DNA of 64,000 bases. It comes from Cheilinus undulatus. Lineage: Eukaryota > Chordata > Actinopteri > Labriformes > Labridae. Positions 30,830 to 40,801 of the stretch are shown here, piece after piece. A program made the position numbers and the translations under genes. Under the pieces are notes generated by a model. That model was not told the DNA's origin and searched no databases. It saw only the letters and a list, made by a program, of their open reading frames with translations. Each line of letters opens with the position of its first letter. The stretch's first letter is position 1. Where the stretch lies: contig NC_054885.1 of the NCBI RefSeq assembly GCF_018320785.1, forward strand, positions 7,452,921 through 7,516,920. Reading direction: 5' to 3'.

Positions 30830-32190
30830 CAACAGTAGGTGGCAGTGCAGCATAGCAAAATGGTAATATGTAGAAATGATCAGACCAAGACTGATATATT
30901 TCTCATTAAAAAATCAAACAAGATAAAACATTTTATGTTAGAGATGTAACTGGCTTCTTACAGTAGGTCGCGCTAAAGCAAAACCATAAAATTAATATTA
31001 GAAAGTGTTGAGGGGCAGACCTTGATCATACATGTGAGCTTTGAAGCAAATTAGATGATTAATAAGAGAGTTAAACCAACTTCCTGTGAAACTGGCAACA
31101 AATCATAAGCAAGGTGCTGCAGCAAAACCATACAACTTAACGTGTGGAAATGTTGAGGGGCAGACCTTCATTATACATGTGAGCACTGAAGGAAATCAGA
31201 TGATTAATAAGAGAGTTAAACCAACTTCCTGTGGAATTAGCAACATATCATAAGCAAGGTGCTACAGCAAAACCATACAAATTAATGTTTGGAAATGTTA
31301 AGGGGCAGACCTCAATCATACATGTGAGATTTGAAGCAAATCAGATGTTTAACATGAGAGTTAAACCAACTTCCTGTGAAATTAGCGACATATCATAAGC
31401 AAGGTGCCTTTCAATTAAACATGTCAGTGTTGTGGACAATTACTGATGACATCAGGTCAAAATCTGAGCGTCATAATTTCAGCACTGTAAGAAGAATGAA
31501 CAAATGGCATATCTGTGTGACTTCCTGTCAGCAGTAGAGTGCGCTATAATAAGATGTTTGAATGTTAGCGGGGTCAGTTTGATACTGTTGTCTTGCCAGA
31601 AACTGTAGATGACCACAGAATGATGTACAAAAGTTACAACAGGTTAAAGTCATTTGGCACCATCAAAAATGCCTTATTTTGAAATTGGGCTGAAGCTGGT
31701 GGACTTCCTGTTGGGATTTAGGTATGAGTCCAAGAGGCTTTTTTGTAGGTTTGATGATGATTCATGTGCAGCTCACATATCATAAGGCTAGGGTGAATGG
31801 TCTGCCGATGCTGATAGTTTGAATAGATTTATAAAGAAAAGAAAAATCCTAATTCTAACTTTGGAGCCTAATTGTTGTCCCACCCTACAATAAAAACTCA
31901 AAGTTTGCAAAAAATTAGATCTCCATCTTATCTAGAATCATAACAAAATTCTGGAGTCAAGACAATAAAATCCCTGGGTGGAGTTGGTTCAAATGTGAGA
32001 CCTGTAAAATGTCCAAAACCATAAAATTTTGACTTATATCTGTCACTACCTTACTTCCTGCATGTATTTTTAAAAGACAGTAAATTAGTTTTTGTTCATC
32101 TGGATATGATTTATATGTGTACCAAATTTCATGCATGTGGCCCAAATTAAAGCTTTTAGTTTCACAAGTATAAATTTAACTGATGGTTAA
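30830..32190. repeat. Interspersed repeat with three 145 bp tandem units
   Basis: Between about 30970 and 31410 a 145 bp unit occurs three times; GGGGCAGACC falls at 31012, 31157 and 31302, and AGTTAAACCAACTTCCTGTG recurs with the same spacing. Flanking phrases (CAGTAGGTGGCAGTGC, AGTAGAGTGCGCTATAATAAG, CTGGTGGACTTCCTGTTGGG) suggest a larger fish repeat. No coding potential. Confidence 0.7.
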
Positions 32191-32409
32191 TGTTTGCTTT
32201 GTCTCAGACTTTTTATGAAAAAATGGTTCAGGAATGTGATCCACACCTCTAAATGGGTCAACATCACTCCACCCTTTCTAAAACTGATAAAACGTCCTCA
32301 CATTCAAACAGTATTTATCAACCAAGTTTATACTTTGAAAATTAAAGTCTTATGATAAAGTACTGCTGTGATCATCACTCAAATATTGATTTAACCATAT
32401 TATCCTTTA

Positions 32410-32545
32410 ATTGGGGCACCAGTGGCCTTGCAATAGTCCACCAGTCCTTGTGTAGAGGCTGCAGTCCTCAAAGAGGCGACCAGGGTTTGGCTCCTTTCCT
32501 GCATATCATTCCTATGTGGCAACCTCCAACCTCCGTGGTTGAACA
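32410..32545 (+). repeat. tRNA-derived SINE, decayed
   Basis: GGGGCACCAGTGGCCTTGCA then AGAGGCTGCAGTCCTC, a GACCAGGGTTTGGCTCC B-box-like segment and a GCATATCATTC tail. Matches the family of the SINEs at 7013 and 21563 in layout. Confidence 0.55.
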
Positions 32546-32734
32546 ATGAAGTTAAAGAAAGGGCAAACTGACTGCAGAAGCACCAGAAATCACAAACACC
32601 CCTCATGCTAAAATGCAGATGTCTACAGCAAAAAAAACATGTTCATAGCCTCATTAAAAAATGCTCTCTCTCTCATACGAAGGAATAAAAAAGCTCAAAA
32701 TTACATCTTTAAAAAAAACATGTTTCAATCCATT

Positions 32735-32740
32735 TTTATT
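32735..32740 (-). terminator. POLR3H: Probable POLR3H poly(A) signal
   Basis: AATAAA on the minus strand, about 177 bp after the POLR3H stop, in single-copy sequence. The placement fits a short 3' UTR. Confidence 0.55.
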
Positions 32741-32916
32741 AAATAAATGATAATGTTCAGATGCTAATATGAGGCTGGTTTGTTCATTTGCAGTAATGAT
32801 AACACATTATCCTGCTTCATAGAGCAGATTCAGTCTCTGTGTGTTTACTTCAGTTCTCTTGATCCAGCTGTTTGTCTCTTCTCTCTCTGATCAGTCAACA
32901 AACTTCTTCTGTGGTG

Positions 32917-32967
32917 TTAGTTATTCCACCATGACAGCAATCCCAGCCCAGGCTCACAGATGGTCCC
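32917..32967 (-). CDS. POLR3H: POLR3H exon 6 (terminal)
   Basis: Acceptor ttcag above 32967; 17 codons read [16 protein letters not shown] and stop TAA. This exon is short and easily missed; without it the frame would run into intron 5 and end in an unrelated [10 protein letters not shown]. Confidence 0.93.
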   Translation of the reverse strand, partial: GTICEPGLGLLSWWNN

Positions 32968-35900
32968 CTGAAACAACAGCACAGCGTTAGAGAAACTTCT
33001 AGTCCTGACCTGTGTCAGAGCATTTTAAATCAACGCCCTGTAGTCATGAAGTGTCCTCTTACGATCAGAGTGTATGGAGCCTCCTTCTTCTCCCCGCTTT
33101 CCTCTGGCGGTGGCGCCGTCGACTGTCCTGGTTGAGCAGCTGTGTCGGTGTCGGCGGCGGCCGGGCCGGTTGGCGACGTGTCCACGAAGACTTCGTCTGT
33201 CACTCTGAAGCGGATCTCCTCCCCCTGGTCCATGTAGAGGTCGTGAGCTCCTTCGTCTGTCTCGTACTCCCACAGCCAGACCTGCTCGGCTTCATCGCTA
33301 ATGCTGATGTAAGGACTTTTTATGTCTCTTTCTTTCTGATCTGCTTTACTTCATACCTTCATTTCACTCAAATTATATTCTTAAACTTCTTTACGGTGTA
33401 TAAACTACCAAAACACTTTACAGGAATAATTATTGCATAAAAATTTGTCATGCAGGAAGGATACAACCTTGCCGGCTGTTGAAGTGACTCTGGAGGAATC
33501 AGGATATCATCAAAGAAGCCCATAGACACTAAAACAGGAAAATAAACAGTTTAATTGAAGTTAATCACAGTTTACAGCCACGCTGCATGTCTGCCTCACA
33601 GAAACACTATATGGACAAAAGTATTTGGCTACACCTGTTCATTATTGAATTCAGGCGTTTCAATCAGACCTGTTGCCACAGGCTAGCACCTAGCCATGCA
33701 GTCTTCATATGCCAACATTTATGATACAAAATGGGTCGCTCTGAGGAGCTCAGTGACCCACCTTTGCAATATGACAATTTCTGGCATTTCACCCGATTCA
33801 CAATCAACTGTAAGTGATATTATTAGAAAGTGGAAGCATTTAGGAACAACAGCAACTCAGTGGCATCAATGCGCTCCATAGATGCGAAGCCGCCTGCAAG
33901 CCTCACATCATCAAGCCAAATGTCAAGCATCACATGGAGTGGTTGTACACCGACACGGGAATGAAAAGCAGTGGAAACGTGTTCTGTGGAGACACGAATC
34001 ATGCTTCTTGGTTTGGCAGATGCTGGGAGAACGTTTCCTGTCTGACTGTGAAGCTTGGTGGAGGAGGAATGATGGTATGGGGCTGTTTTTCAGCTGTTTA
34101 TCTCCAGTGAAGGCCAATCTTAATGCTTCAGCACCAGAGGTGTCAAGTAACAAAGTACAAATACTTCGTTACTTTACTTAAATAGAAATTTTGGGTATCT
34201 ATACTTTACTGGAGTAATTATTTTTCAGCCAACTTTTTACGTCTACTCCTTACATTTTCATGCAATTATCTGTTCTTTCTACTCCTTACATTTTAAAAAT
34301 AACCTGGAATGGAAAAGTATAATGGAATAGAATGGTAGAATAGAATGGAAACTATAATGGAATGGAATGGTAGAATGGAATTGTAGAATGGAATGGAATG
34401 GTGGAATGGAATGGAAAGTATAATGGAATGGAATGGTGGAATAGAATGGAAAGTAGAATTGAATAGAAAGTATAATGGAATGAAATGGTGGAATGGAACG
34501 GAAAGGAATGGTAGAATGGAACTGTAGAATGAAATGGAATGGTAGAATAGAATGGAAACTATAATGGAGTGGAATGTTAGAATTGAATTGTAGAATGGAA
34601 TGGAATGGTGGAATGGAATTGAATGGTAGAACAGAATGGAAAGTAGAATGGAAAGGAATGGTAGAATGGAACTGTAGAATGGAATGGAATGGAATGGTAG
34701 AATGGAATGGAAAGTACAATGGAATGGAATTGTAGAATGGAATGGAATGGTGGAATGGAATTGAATCGTAGAATAGAATGGAAACTATAATGGAGTGGAA
34801 TTGAAGAATTGAATTGTAGAATGGAATGGAATGGTGGAATGGAATTGAATGGTAGAACAGAATGGAAAGTAGAATGGAAAGGAATGGTAGAATGGAGCTG
34901 TAGAATGGAATGGAATGGAATGGTAGAATGGAATGGAAAGTACAATGGAATGGAATGGTAGAATGGAACGGAATGAAACAGTAGAATGGAATTGAATCGT
35001 AGAATAGAATGGAAAGTATAATGGAATGGAATGGAAGAATAGAATGGAATGGAAAGTATAATGGAATGGAATTGAAGAATGGAATTGTAGAATGGAATGG
35101 AATGGTAGAATAGAATGGAATGGAAAGTATAATGGAATGGAATGGTAGAATGGAATTGTCGAATTGAATGGAATTGTAGAATGGAATGGAATGGTAGAAT
35201 AGAATGGAATGGAAAGTATAATGGAATTGAATGGTAGAATGGAATTTTAGAATGGAATAGAATGGAAATGGCATTTTTCCCCCTTACATTACTTTTACTT
35301 TTATACTTTAAGTAGTTTTGAAACCAATACTTTTATACATTTACTTGAGTAAAAAGCTTGAGTTGATAGTTCACCTTCTACTGAAGTCTTTATAAACCCT
35401 AGTATCTATACTTCTACCTGAGTAATGAATGTGAAAACTTTTGACGCCTCTGTTCAGCATACCAAGACACTCTATACAATGCTATGCCTACAGCTGTGTG
35501 GCAACAGTTTGGGGAAGGCCCTTTTCTATTCCAACATGGCTGTGGCCCAGTGCACAAAACAAGGACTTTAAAGACAAGGGCTGGGCATTACATAACATGT
35601 GTCAAAATACTAGTTTAATATTTTTTTTTGCAGCAGAGATTTTATGGACATTATGCAAGTGTTTTTAGAAAAACAAAAATCCTGCCTTAATAATGTATGT
35701 TTGTCTTGCTTAAAATGAGATCGACATTAAAATGAATATCCTCTTCAATATAGTAACTGATATCAAATTTGCAATATGAGCCAAAATAATGTATTTATTA
35801 AAAATTATATGAGATGAGGAAGTTAAATATTAGGGGTGTAAAGGTATTGAAAAATTTTGGTTCTGAACGTACCTCAGTTTTGAAGTCACGGTATGGTATG

Positions 35901-38847
35901 TTTTTGGTATGGTTATTAAAGCAAATTAAATAACAGATTTTTTAAATTTACTATATTAAATTTTATTCAAATAAATATGCAGAATAAATTACCTTTCAAT
36001 TATCAATAATGCCGCAACCTCCTTCCAGAAGGTCTTCAATGAATAAAAATATTAATAAATAAATAATTTTTTGATTACTAGGTTATTTTACTTGATATAT
36101 TTATATATTTATACCCATTCTTTAAACACTAAAATTTCCCAGCCAACTTGAACAATTATCATACAATTGTAAGTTAGCTTGTTAAGTATGCTTCCTTAAT
36201 GTCTATCCTGCTGATTTTAACATTGACTTCAGCACTGGATTACTATTTTAACCAATGGGACAACTACAAAGTTTGGGAGAACTTTTCATAGCCCATCTTG
36301 TTAGATAGAGGTTAGAGCCGTGTGAAATCTGAGGATAACTTTATCTATGATGCAGCTGCAGACATGATTGAGTCCCCTCTCCTCCTCCAGTACTAACACA
36401 TGTATCTTTACACCCCTACTAAATATAATCGCAATCGCAATATTGGAAGAAAAATTGCAACTAGATTGTTTTCACCAATTGTTCAGCCCTAATAAAGACA
36501 TGGTTTGATGGGTTTGGTGTGGAGGAACTAGACTGGCCGTGACCTCAACCCCATCAAGCACCTTTGGGATGAACTGGAACGGAGATTGAGAGAAAGGTCT
36601 TCTTGTCCAACCTCATTAATGCTCTACAGAATGAATGGGCACAAATTCCCACAGAGACACTCCAAAATCTTGTGAAAAGCCTTCCTTAAAGAGTGAAGGC
36701 TAGTATAGATTAAAGGGAGGCCAACTCCATATTAAAGGCCATGGTTTTGAATGCAATGACATGACAGTTCCTGTTGATGTTAATGATCAAGTGGCCAAAT
36801 ACTTTTGTCCATATAGTATAGATGAGCCTATAGATGAGTGTCAGTGGTTGTTTATTATGGCCTGTATTGTATCTCATGACTGTCTGGACCTTTAAACTGT
36901 AGGTCATGTGGATAGCATCTTTTACAGTGACCCTGAAGGTCAAATAAACATTTTGTGAAAGGTCTTTTTGTCTTAATTTTTGTACTCTAAACATTTTTAC
37001 ATTTGATCAGAAGTTTTGTGTTTCTTGTTGTGATTTGTGAAATGTTTTTGTGTTTCCTGAAATGGTATGGTGCCCACTTAATTTTTTTTTTATTTGTTAT
37101 TAAATATCTTTGTGTTGCATAAAATGTTTAGCAGTTGAGCTTTAGGGCTCCAATAATAAACCTGCCTGTTATTACCAGGGAAGATTTTATGGAGTCACAA
37201 AGTTTAATAACCAAGCCATCGGCATGTGTGTTGTTTTGATCCGGCATTTGCAGAGTCACTGACTTTCATTTAATTTCTGTGACTCTGCAAACTCTGTCCT
37301 TGTAACATTAATGTCTCTGAAGGCACTGGTAGGTAATAATGATTGGGAAGCAAGCAGTACAATGTTTACCACAGCGTGACCAATTAATCCAACACCAGTT
37401 AAACTGTGACACCGGTTCTCTTAGCTCTATTTTGTGAGTTTTGGGAACTTTTAAACAGAAACCTGAACCTGTCAGGTAGATTATTATTTTGATTTCAATG
37501 TTTAACTTTAAAATGATTTTTAGAGTTATTTATTGTAAATAAGCTCCAATGGGGCACGGTCGACACTTTGGGAAACACTGAGCTCCAACATCTATAGTTT
37601 AAAAAAAAGATGCTGAGAAATCAGGAGATCTTACTTACCATGAACTCCCTCCTGGCTGCAGTACTTGATCTTTCCAATGAGGATCTCATCGAGGAATGGG
37701 TGGAAAACAACGTATCTGAAATGAACTGAGACACAGAGAGCAAAGAAAATGTGAAGAATGGTGAGAAGTAGTTTTCAGGAGTGTGATCTAGAAATGGTTC
37801 CATCATTTCAGTGCATTAGAAACAGAGGTTGAGGAAATTCCAGAGCCCCTCAGAGCTCTATTATCATCCTCCTCGTCTTCATACCTTTGGTGTGTGAAGC
37901 TCCGTCTCCAGGGAAAATGTAGGAATCTTCCAGTTTAGTGATGTCGTACAGACAGATACACAGACCCACGTTAAAGACCACCTGAGGAGAAACGAGGTAT
38001 ACACAGAAAATCTGATGTGTAGTTCATTTTCTTAAAGCATTTTAAGATTAGAACACGAGGGAAAACACATCATTTTGTTAGCTGACGATAGAAGGTCTGA
38101 TTCTTTAAAAACTTAAATAACCTATTTAAACCTTTTTTATGGTGCGATGGTCTGGGGCTGCTTCAGGACCAGGATGACTTGCTGTAACTGATGGAACCAT
38201 GAATTCTGATCTATATCTGAATATCCTACCAGAGGGAGAATATGCTGCCATAATTCAATGACCTCAATCTTAGGTGCACTTGGGTTATGAAAGTTTTGGA
38301 GTGGCCTAGTCAAAGTCTGGACTTGAGTCTGATGGGTGTCATGTCCTTCAATAGGCTGTTCATGATTGAAAACCCTCCAATTCTGCAAAGAAGAGTGGGA
38401 AAAATCATCCACAATGATGTGAAAGTCTCACTGGCAATTATCAAAACATTAGCTTGCAGTCGTTGCAGCCAAGGGTGGAGCAACCAGTCATTAGGTTAAG
38501 GAGGCAGTGACTTTTCTACATAGGGCCAGGGAGGCTTTTATCCCTTAATACATTTTTAAAGTTATCTTTTAAAATAGCATTTGATGTTTACTCGGGTTAT
38601 CTTTGTCTAATTCTGAAATTTGTTTGATGATCTGAAACATTTAGGAGTGACAAGTATTCAAAAAGAGAAAGAAATCAGGAAAGGGATAATACTTTTGAAT
38701 TAATCAGGCACAAAGTCAGGCAGTGTCACAGACCTTGTTGGCCAGCTTCTTGTTGAGCTCCTCTGCTATGGCTCCGTTCAGCTGTCTGTTGAAGAACCAG
38801 GGAGGAATCCTCACCGTGTCCACCATCTCCACCAACACGAACATCAT
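32917..38847 (-). CDS. POLR3H: RNA polymerase III subunit RPC8, complete
   Basis: Part of the Pol III stalk (with CRCP/RPC9), needed for initiation on tRNA, 5S and U6 genes; nuclear. Exons join 38844-38734, 37981-37885, 37725-37639, 33528-33468, 33297-33063 and 32967-32917: 213 residues against 204 in human. Seen: N-terminal [16 protein letters not shown] (SHS2/RNAP stalk domain), [38 protein letters not shown], then the OB-fold with [16 protein letters not shown] and [20 protein letters not shown], ending [13 protein letters not shown] Pro/Ala/Ser/Glu-rich linker before EAPYTL is longer than in human and accounts for the extra length. Two in-frame ATGs lie side by side (38847, 38844); a stop at 38880-38878 excludes an N-terminal extension. 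Intron 3 is 4.1 kb of nested transposons. Confidence 0.97.
33063..33297 (-). CDS. POLR3H: POLR3H exon 5
   Basis: 235 nt; acceptor attag, donor gtaaga. Reads [40 protein letters not shown], a 30-residue low-complexity linker, and EAPYTLI. GC content is high in the linker, which also opens long antisense frames. Confidence 0.96.
33468..33528 (-). CDS. POLR3H: POLR3H exon 4
   Basis: 61 nt; acceptor ttttag, donor gttgta (weak). Reads [20 protein letters not shown], ending two bases into a serine codon. Strong family match makes the weak donor credible. Confidence 0.93.
34135..35452. mobile_element. hAT-like element carrying a minisatellite, inserted in the Tc1-like host
   Basis: Ends CAGAGGTGTCAAGT and ACTTTTGACGCCTCTG are inverted repeats. 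Flanks TTCAGCAC (34127-34134) and TTCAGCAT (35453-35460) form an 8 bp duplication with one change. The relative at 15836-16205 lacks the insertion at this same site. Both arms hold the TACTTTACTTAAATAGAAAT / ACTTGAGTAAAAAGC type sequence of a known style of fish hAT. Confidence 0.9.
34300..35270. repeat. GGAAT-type minisatellite with 226 bp higher-order repeat
   Basis: About 970 bp of units such as TAGAATGGAATGGAATGG, AATGGAAAGTATAATGG and AATGGAATTGTAGAATGG. A segment near 34545-34740 recurs near 34771-34966 with a constant 226 bp offset (for example GAATGGTAGAACAGAATGG at 34621 and 34847). One strand is G/A-rich, so a 331-codon antisense open frame ([11 protein letters not shown] repeats) is an artefact. 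Confidence 0.92.
35577..36492. mobile_element. hAT-like element (AGGGCTG ends) in the Tc1-like host
   Basis: Left AGGGCTGGGCATTA and right GTTCAGCCCTAA are inverted ends. TAAAGACA flanks both sides (35569-35576 and 36493-36500), a perfect 8 bp duplication if the last two bases of the right end belong to the element. It is itself interrupted at 35831-36418. Confidence 0.75.
35831..36418. mobile_element. hAT-like element nested in the previous one
   Basis: Ends TAGGGGTGTAAAGGTAT and ATCTTTACACCCCTA are inverted repeats. Flanks TTAAATAT and CTAAATAT match at 7 of 8. Non-coding 588 bp. Confidence 0.8.
37380..37590. mobile_element. DNA transposon relic (ACACCAGTTAAACTGTGACACC)
   Basis: Shares AACACCAGTTAAACYGTGACA with 43247-43270 and ends in CACTTTGGGAAACACTGAGC, a hAT-type terminus. 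Other end not found. Confidence 0.45.
37639..37725 (-). CDS. POLR3H: POLR3H exon 3
   Basis: 87 nt; acceptor tctcag, donor gtaagt. Reads [20 protein letters not shown] then KYCSQEGVH. Confidence 0.96.
37885..37981 (-). CDS. POLR3H: POLR3H exon 2
   Basis: 97 nt; acceptor cctcag, donor gtatga. Reads [20 protein letters not shown] then [12 protein letters not shown], closely like human. Confidence 0.97.
38137..38700 (+). pseudogene. Tc1-like element, 3' half, in POLR3H intron 1
   Basis: MVWGCFR-like start (near 38145), then [20 protein letters not shown] and [20 protein letters not shown] and a [11 protein letters not shown] end, the C-terminal catalytic region of the family at 23855-25125. It is followed by that family's right inverted end (GATGATCTGAAACATTTAGG). 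Frameshifted, 5' half absent. Confidence 0.85.
38734..38847 (-). CDS. POLR3H: POLR3H exon 1
   Basis: ATGATG at 38847-38842, then [20 protein letters not shown] and [16 protein letters not shown], donor gtctgt. The second ATG matches the human start; ribosome scanning would favour the first, giving one extra Met. Confidence 0.95.
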
Positions 38848-38879
38848 GCACACAAACAGCAGACACCCAACAAACACCT

Positions 38880-39130
38880 AATCCAACATCTAATACTCTT
38901 ACACTCCAGATCAACTTCCGGTGTGTCGTTTCTTTTACGGAAACATTTTATACAGCGCGCAAACGTAGAATAAAACAAACAGAGGAGTACATCCTTAATA
39001 AAGACAAAGCGAAGAGTAAAATATTTCAAACGAGCTCCCAACACTTCATCACTCCGAACACAGCCATGTGAATTATTGCACTACAGTCGCTTTGCGGCAT
39101 GTCGTAAAACTTAAAGATACAGCGCCCGGT
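38880..39130 (-). promoter_or_regulatory. POLR3H: POLR3H 5' UTR and promoter region
   Basis: The sequence 5' of POLR3H is locally richer in CpG (TCCGGTGTGTCGTTTC complement side, GCGCGCAAACG near 38956, GCTTTGCGGCATGTCG near 39092). No TATA box seen, as usual for a housekeeping gene. TSS not determinable. Confidence 0.4.
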
Positions 39131-39301
39131 GAAATCAAATGAAACGTTGTGAGCAGTTTTGTGAAAAAAGTATTAGGAGGGATTTAATATGTTGAAGTTT
39201 CGACGGTTAGTTTTTATATCTAAAATTATACAAGTATTTTTATGATTAAAACGAGACACACTAAAAAAATAAGCAAACCGGATACACACACAAAAATTAG
39301 T

Positions 39302-39328
39302 AAAAAAAAAAAAAAAAAAAAAAAAAAA
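39302..39328. repeat. Poly(A) run of 27
   Basis: Uninterrupted A run upstream of POLR3H; possibly the tail of an eroded retroelement, though nothing recognisable precedes it. Confidence 0.95.
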
Positions 39329-39434
39329 GTTAAAGTAGGTTCGTTATTAAGTTTTTTGTGTCGGGGATAATGTACAACATAACATTAGTCTCAAAAGAGA
39401 AAAGATGCTTTCTTTGAGTGAAACCACTCTTGTA

Positions 39435-40801
39435 ACTGACCCCAGTTCCAAAAAAGTTGGAGCGCTGTTTAAAATGTAAATTAAAACAAATAATGATGTG
39501 AAAACCCTCGTAAACCTATACTTTATTTACATAAACAACATGAAAGATGTTAAAACTGAGACATTTTACCATTTCAGAAAAAAATACTGCCTCAGTTTGG
39601 ATTTGATGGCAGCAACACATTTCAAAAAAAGTCGAGACAGGGCAACAAAAGGCTGGAAAAGTAAGTGTTACTAATGAAAAACAACTAAAGATTTTTTTGT
39701 AACTAATTAGGTTAATTGGCAACAGGTCAGTGTCGCGACTGGGTTTAAAAGGAGCATTTCAGAGAAGCAGAGTCTCTCAGAAATAAAGGTGGGCAGATGT
39801 TCACCAATCTGAAAACTGCATCTAAAAACTGGAAAAGTTTCAGAAGAATGTTGAGTAAGGGACCAGGCTGAAGGTTCATATTGGATTCTCATGATCTTTG
39901 GGCCCTCAGACAGCACTGCCTTAAAAACAGGCATTATTCTGTACTGGAAATCCCTGCATGGGCACTTTTAGAAATCATCATCTGTCAACACAGTTCACCG
40001 TGTCATCCACAAATGACAGTTAAAGGTGCATCATGCAAAGAAGAAACCATCTGTGAACACGAGCCAGAAACACTGTCGTCTTCTCTGGGCTAAAGCTCAT
40101 TCAAAATGGACTGAGGCAGAATGGAAAACTGTTCTGTGGTCAATGAATCAAAGTTTGATTTTATTGGGGGAACTACAGATGCCGTGTCCTGTGGACTTAA
40201 GAGGAGAGGGAGCATCCAGCTTGTTATCAGCGCACAGTTCAAAAGCCTGCATCTCTGATGGTATGGGGTTGTATTGGAGCCTATGGCGGGGACAGCTTAC
40301 ACATCTGGAAAGGAACTATCAATGCTGAAAAGTACATAGAGGTTTTAGAGCTACATATGCGCCCATCCAGACTGAACTGGCCTGACTGCACGCCACACCT
40401 TTCATCAATAGAAAACATTTGGACCATCATAGAAGGAAAGATCCAGCAAAGAAGACGCAAGACTGTTAGGCAGCTAGTATCCTACATCAAATAGGAATGG
40501 GACAACATTCCTCTCTAAAAACCCCAGCAACTGGTCTGCTCTCTTCTGACATGTTTACAGATTGTTATTAAAAGTAGAGGATATGCTACATGATGGTAAA
40601 CATGGCCCTGTCCCTATTTTTTTGAGATGTGTTGCTGACATCAAATTCAAAATGAACTAATGCTTTTAATGAAACGGTTAAATGTCTCAGTTTTGACGTC
40701 TGATGTGCTGCTTATCTTCTAGTGTGAATAAAATATGGAATTATGAGATTTGACAATCATTGCATTCTGTCTGTGCCCCAACTTTTTTGGAATTGGGGTT
40801 G
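39435..40801 (+). mobile_element. Tc1/mariner-like element with decayed transposase
   Basis: Inverted ends CCCAGTTCCAAAAAAGTTGG (39441) and CCAACTTTTTTGGAATTGGG (ending about 40798) with a TA after the right end. Inside, + strand frames give KWTEAEWKTVLWSMNQS (first-Asp region, Asp lost), MVWGCIGAYGGDSLHIWKG, NAEKYIEVLELHM and SSIENIWTIIEGKIQQRRR. The middle block with the second Asp appears deleted between HMRPSR and LNWPDC. Inactive. Confidence 0.85.

Larger units (their letters stand above)
33606..36819 (+). mobile_element. Tc1/mariner-like element, host of several nested insertions
   Basis: Outer ends ACTATATGGACAAAAGTATT (33607) and AATACTTTTGTCCATATAGT (ending about 36818) are inverted repeats. 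Removing the insertions at 34135-35452 and 35577-36492 joins transposase-like sequence: a VLWRHES-type block near 33978, GNLNAS-like near 34110, a [19 protein letters not shown] block near 35484-35540 and a C-terminal block near 36530-36690. Stops and frameshifts are abundant. Confidence 0.85.
33529..37638 (-). other. POLR3H: POLR3H intron 3, filled by nested transposons
   Basis: Holds the Tc1-like composite at 33606-36819 plus a hAT relic near 37380-37590. The remaining 36820-37380 is non-coding with no nameable element. Confidence 0.6.

Noticed and set aside
31000-31410. CRISPR-like array from the regularly spaced 145 bp units
   Set aside because: Units are tandem and diverged along their whole length, without short identical repeats and unique spacers; the context is a vertebrate genome.
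33025-33273. Reading POLR3H exon 5 through into MTTGR and a stop as the true C-terminus
   Set aside because: A good donor (GTAAGA) precedes that tail, and a downstream exon at 32967-32917 restores the conserved [10 protein letters not shown] ending.
33012-33440. 142-codon open frame on the + strand
   Set aside because: It is antisense to POLR3H exon 5, whose GC-rich coding sequence opens the opposite strand.
34279-35274. 331-codon open frame of [11 protein letters not shown]-type repeats on the minus strand, the longest in the window
   Set aside because: It is a translation of the GGAAT minisatellite; no stop arises because the unit lacks one in that frame. No protein signature, and it lies inside a hAT-like element.
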